Below the pieces are notes generated by a model. That model did not search any database and was not told where the DNA came from. It worked only from the letters and a program-made list of their open reading frames with translations. From assembly GCF_014202495.1 (NCBI RefSeq), contig NZ_JACHHA010000007.1, positions 1 to 64,000 of the forward strand: DNA of 64,000 nt, in the 5' to 3' direction. Below, in pieces: positions 61,440-64,000 of the stretch; the stretch's first letter is position 1, and every line of letters begins with the position of its first letter. The position numbers and the translations under genes were made by a program. Source of the stretch: Cerasibacillus quisquiliarum (GTDB lineage: Bacteria; Bacillota; Bacilli; Bacillales; Amphibacillaceae).

Positions 61440-62174
61440 TTATTTGAGATAACCCATTTTTTTCGAAATTTGATAAGCCGCATATTTTGTCTCATGTTTT
61501 ATTTTTTGTAAATTATCTTCTGTAAAATAGCTAGATAATCCACTCACCGTTAAGGAAGCAATGACTGCATTTTTATAATTATAAATTGGATAAGAAATCC
61601 CAATTGTATTGGCATCCTGTTCGCCCTCACTAAAAGCATAACCTTGCTTTAAAATATCCTTTATCTCTTGTTGTAGACGCTTCTTAGTCTCTTCATCTAG
61701 CTCTTTAAGGATCTCTTTTTGTTTATCATTTTCTAAAAAGGCTAGGAGTAACTTAGGACCAGAGCCGATATGAAGTGGTGAGCGTTTCCCTACACGGGTA
61801 TATAAGCGTATCGTCCTTGTACTATCTACTTTTTCAATATAAACAGCTTCATTTTGTCGTACTACGACTAAATGAACCGCTTCATTAATATTCTTTACTA
61901 AATCTTGCATAATCGGTAAGGCATGTTCTCTAATTTCTAGTTGATTAGATACGAGTTGACCGAGCTCTAATAATTTTAGGCCAAGTCGGTAACTACCATC
62001 TTGTCCTTCTCTAATCTTCATTAAATAATCTCTCGTTTCTAATGTTGTGACTAAACGATAGGCAGTTGGCTTCGGCATATTTAGTCGTTTGGAAATGTCG
62101 TTTAACGATAATTCTCGTGTTTCATCTGTAAATAATTCTAAAATCTGTAAAGCTTTGTGGACACTCTTATTCAT
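61440..62174 (-). CDS. IclR-family transcriptional regulator
   Basis: 244 residues. N-terminal winged helix (KALQILELFTDE, LSLNDISKRLNMPKPTAYRLVTTLETRDYL) and a C-terminal effector domain (RVGKRSPLHIGSGPKLLLAFL, GYAFSEGEQDANTIGISYPIYN, ASLTVSGLSSYFTEDNL). Likely senses a lysine-derived metabolite and controls the lysine dehydrogenase genes next door. Start with no strong SD (AAAGATGAATAAG). Whether it represses or activates is unknown. Confidence 0.9.
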   Translation of the reverse strand: MNKSVHKALQILELFTDETRELSLNDISKRLNMPKPTAYRLVTTLETRDYLMKIREGQDGSYRLGLKLLELGQLVSNQLEIREHALPIMQDLVKNINEAVHLVVVRQNEAVYIEKVDSTRTIRLYTRVGKRSPLHIGSGPKLLLAFLENDKQKEILKELDEETKKRLQQEIKDILKQGYAFSEGEQDANTIGISYPIYNYKNAVIASLTVSGLSSYFTEDNLQKIKHETKYAAYQISKKMGYLK

Positions 62175-62265
62175 CTTTATGACTCCTTACACATCTGTTT
62201 AAAAAGATCCCCCTGCTCATTTGATGCAGAGGGAATCGTAACAGATGACTAGATAATCCTATTAG

Positions 62266-63438
62266 TTAGTTTATGACTGGTTGTTTATTACTTTTTACAG
62301 TTTCAATTATATTAACACCACGTTTAGCCATTTCTTTAATATAATCATCACCTGGCACAATCTGTTCAGGTGGATAGACACCTCGTTTATCAATTTGGCC
62401 ACTAGCAATCATTTGAGCAACAACCGATATCGTATTCGCAGTTGCTCTAGCCATAGCAGTAACTTGATGCTTCCGATCTTTAAATGTCGTCATTTCATAT
62501 TCATATGTTGTCGTTTCTCCTGCTTTAAGACCTGATACAATAACACGTAATAAAACAGCATCATCTTTCTCACCTAATTCAACAATCGGATCAAGTACTT
62601 TTAATAACACTTCTCGCGGGTTAACGGTGACACCATTAACGTCGATCTCATAATCTTTACGTGTTAAATTTAAATCAACAAGTAGTTTAAACTTTTCTGC
62701 ATGACCACGATAGCGAATTGTTTTATACTCTAATGTTTTTAAATTCGGATAAGAGATTGACAAGGTTGATGTTCCACCCGACGTATGGAAGGCTTCTAAC
62801 GGACCAAATTTATCAAAATAAACCGTTTCCACTTCTGATAATGATGGCACTTCCATCTTCATTCCATTCCGAATGATAAGCGATGGATCAGTATAGTGAT
62901 CTAATAAACCTTCCATTGAAAAGACGTGATTATATTCGAGAGGTGGCTTCGGTTGTACAGGAATTCCACCAACATAGAGTTTAATAGATTCAACTTCATC
63001 AAGTTGACTCGCACCATAACCAGATAAAATATTAATCATTCCAGGAGCAACACCTAAATCAGGAATAATTGTCACACCAGATGCTTTTGCATCGTCTTTA
63101 AATGTTAGGACTTTGTCTGTAATATGCCCGATATGACCACCTAAATCGACTGAACTGACACCAACTTGAATCGCCGTTTTCGCAACAATTTCATTAAATG
63201 AATAAAATAATGCATTGACGATGACATCGAATTGGCGCATAAAATTCGCCAATTCGACTTCATCACTTGCATCCACTTGATAAGCTGTTAATTTATCTGA
63301 ATCAAGTTGCTGACAGACTGCCTCGGCACGGGCTAAATCTATATCTGCTAATCCAACAGCTTTTACACCTGGACTTGTTACTAAATCACGAGCTGCTTCT
63401 TTTCCCATTAAGCCTGAACCTAACACACCTATTTTCAT
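62266..63438 (-). CDS. lysDH: L-lysine 6-dehydrogenase (saccharopine dehydrogenase fold)
   Basis: 390 residues. Dinucleotide-binding [17 protein letters not shown] at the N-terminus, then [51 protein letters not shown], and [13 protein letters not shown]. This pattern is that of Geobacillus lysine 6-dehydrogenase (recalled sequence), which converts lysine to 2-aminoadipate 6-semialdehyde, rather than of true saccharopine dehydrogenase. ATG 63438 has GGGAG 8 bp upstream. The next gene upstream is the matching semialdehyde dehydrogenase, 23 bp away. Confidence 0.85.
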   Translation of the reverse strand: MKIGVLGSGLMGKEAARDLVTSPGVKAVGLADIDLARAEAVCQQLDSDKLTAYQVDASDEVELANFMRQFDVIVNALFYSFNEIVAKTAIQVGVSSVDLGGHIGHITDKVLTFKDDAKASGVTIIPDLGVAPGMINILSGYGASQLDEVESIKLYVGGIPVQPKPPLEYNHVFSMEGLLDHYTDPSLIIRNGMKMEVPSLSEVETVYFDKFGPLEAFHTSGGTSTLSISYPNLKTLEYKTIRYRGHAEKFKLLVDLNLTRKDYEIDVNGVTVNPREVLLKVLDPIVELGEKDDAVLLRVIVSGLKAGETTTYEYEMTTFKDRKHQVTAMARATANTISVVAQMIASGQIDKRGVYPPEQIVPGDDYIKEMAKRGVNIIETVKSNKQPVIN

Positions 63439-63470
63439 AATTGACACTCCCTTATCCTTGAAATAGTTTA

Positions 63471-64000
63471 TTATTCTGTATCAATTTGTGCACGTTGTAA
63501 CTTACCACTGTAGTCAACATAAACTGCTTTCCATTCAGTGAAGACATCAAGTGCCTGAACACCTGAATCACGATGCCCGTTACCAGTACCTTTTGTTCCG
63601 CCAAATGGAAGATGTATTTCTGCACCTGTCGTTCCTGCGTTTACGTAGACAATTCCCGTATCTAAATCACGTTGCGCTTTAAATACACGATTTACATCTT
63701 TTGTAAATATTGAACTAGATAACCCATAGCTAACACTGTTATTTGCTTCAATTGCTTCTTCAAAACTTTTAACCGGTATGAGTGATACAACTGGACCAAA
63801 TATTTCTTCTTGAGCAATGCGCATATCGATCGTTGCATCTGTAAATAATGTCGGTGCAAAGAAATAACCTTTTCCATAATCACCTTCTGTCATCTCATAT
63901 CCGCCAGCAAGTAATTTAGCTCCTTCTTCTTTACCAATATCAATATATTTCTTAATCTTATTAATACCCGCTTCGTTAATAATAGGACCTACACGAACCG
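63471..64000 (-). CDS. Aldehyde dehydrogenase, ALDH7-type (partial)
   Basis: At least 176 residues; the frame is open to the right edge of the window. The C-terminal half of an [44 protein letters not shown], and [21 protein letters not shown]. The [13 protein letters not shown] motif is typical of 2-aminoadipate 6-semialdehyde dehydrogenases (ALDH7). The catalytic Cys lies outside the window. Probably takes allysine from the lysine dehydrogenase to 2-aminoadipate. First or early gene of the operon with lysDH. Confidence 0.85.
   Translation of the reverse strand, partial: VRVGPIINEAGINKIKKYIDIGKEEGAKLLAGGYEMTEGDYGKGYFFAPTLFTDATIDMRIAQEEIFGPVVSLIPVKSFEEAIEANNSVSYGLSSSIFTKDVNRVFKAQRDLDTGIVYVNAGTTGAEIHLPFGGTKGTGNGHRDSGVQALDVFTEWKAVYVDYSGKLQRAQIDTE

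Noticed and set aside
61440-63438. Saccharopine-pathway lysine synthesis
   Set aside because: The dehydrogenase fits lysine 6-dehydrogenase better, and the neighbours (IclR, ALDH7) are catabolic.

Overview
The window is chromosomal DNA from a low-GC Gram-positive bacterium of the family Bacillaceae. It opens on the 5' end of a minus-strand 16S rRNA gene whose first ~90 bases resemble the Virgibacillus/Oceanobacillus lineage (a recollection, not a search). It carries spore genes (sspE, pdaA), Bacillus regulators (perR, a CtsR-type clpE promoter, lutR) and long runs of genes in Bacillus subtilis order. Species cannot be fixed from this sequence alone.

Layout. 1-11.9 kb: rrn promoter, ygzB, perR, a 2-hydroxyacid dehydrogenase, bcp, a YpuA-like exported protein, ygaD, ygaC, sspE, mutY, yfhP, yfhH, recX, yfhF; this is close to B. 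subtilis synteny. 11.9-18.4 kb: a more variable stretch with a structured tRNA-like leader before a GNAT acetyltransferase, an XRE regulator followed by a paired SMR exporter, and a GntR/DUF1648/YxlE-F-G-like ABC operon with a perfect 23-bp operator palindrome. 18.7-24.1 kb: clpE with an array of CtsR heptads, an acyl-CoA synthetase and pdaA. 24.2-33.9 kb: a lactate/glycolate block (lutP, lutR, lutABC, glcD, glcF on one strand) with a LutR operator and a cre-like site, plus a YuiF-type transporter. 34.4-43.2 kb: yfkD, an OsmC protein, an amino-acid ABC permease and lipoprotein without an adjacent ATPase, a ZosA-type P-type ATPase with an exact PerR box, yfkH-I-J, and an AGCS symporter.

43.3-52.7 kb: a YedK/HMCES protein, then a complete-looking his operon hisZ-G-D-B-A-[F-I-E]-C with a divergent PHP-type histidinol phosphatase, then plsC. 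Two things stand out: hisH is absent between hisB and hisA, whose coding regions overlap, and hisF is fused in frame to hisI-hisE. 53.1-55.7 kb: a YkwD-type CAP protein, mreBH and a small membrane protein. 55.8-60.2 kb: a catabolite-site-bearing leader or small RNA, then a CaiB-type CoA transferase, an acyl-CoA dehydrogenase and an aldehyde dehydrogenase. Between the last two lies a GC-rich array of eight TCGCGCGATT cores spaced exactly 21 bp apart. 60.2-64 kb: a methyltransferase, DUF3870, an IclR regulator, a lysine 6-dehydrogenase and a partial ALDH7-type aldehyde dehydrogenase, which suggests lysine catabolism to 2-aminoadipate.

The most interesting non-routine signals are the tRNA-like leader at 12.2 kb, the his operon rearrangement, the 21-bp TCGCGCGA array, the 55.9-kb ncRNA/attenuator candidate, and the two PerR boxes (perR itself and zosA). 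No prophage, insertion sequence, CRISPR array or defence island was seen.
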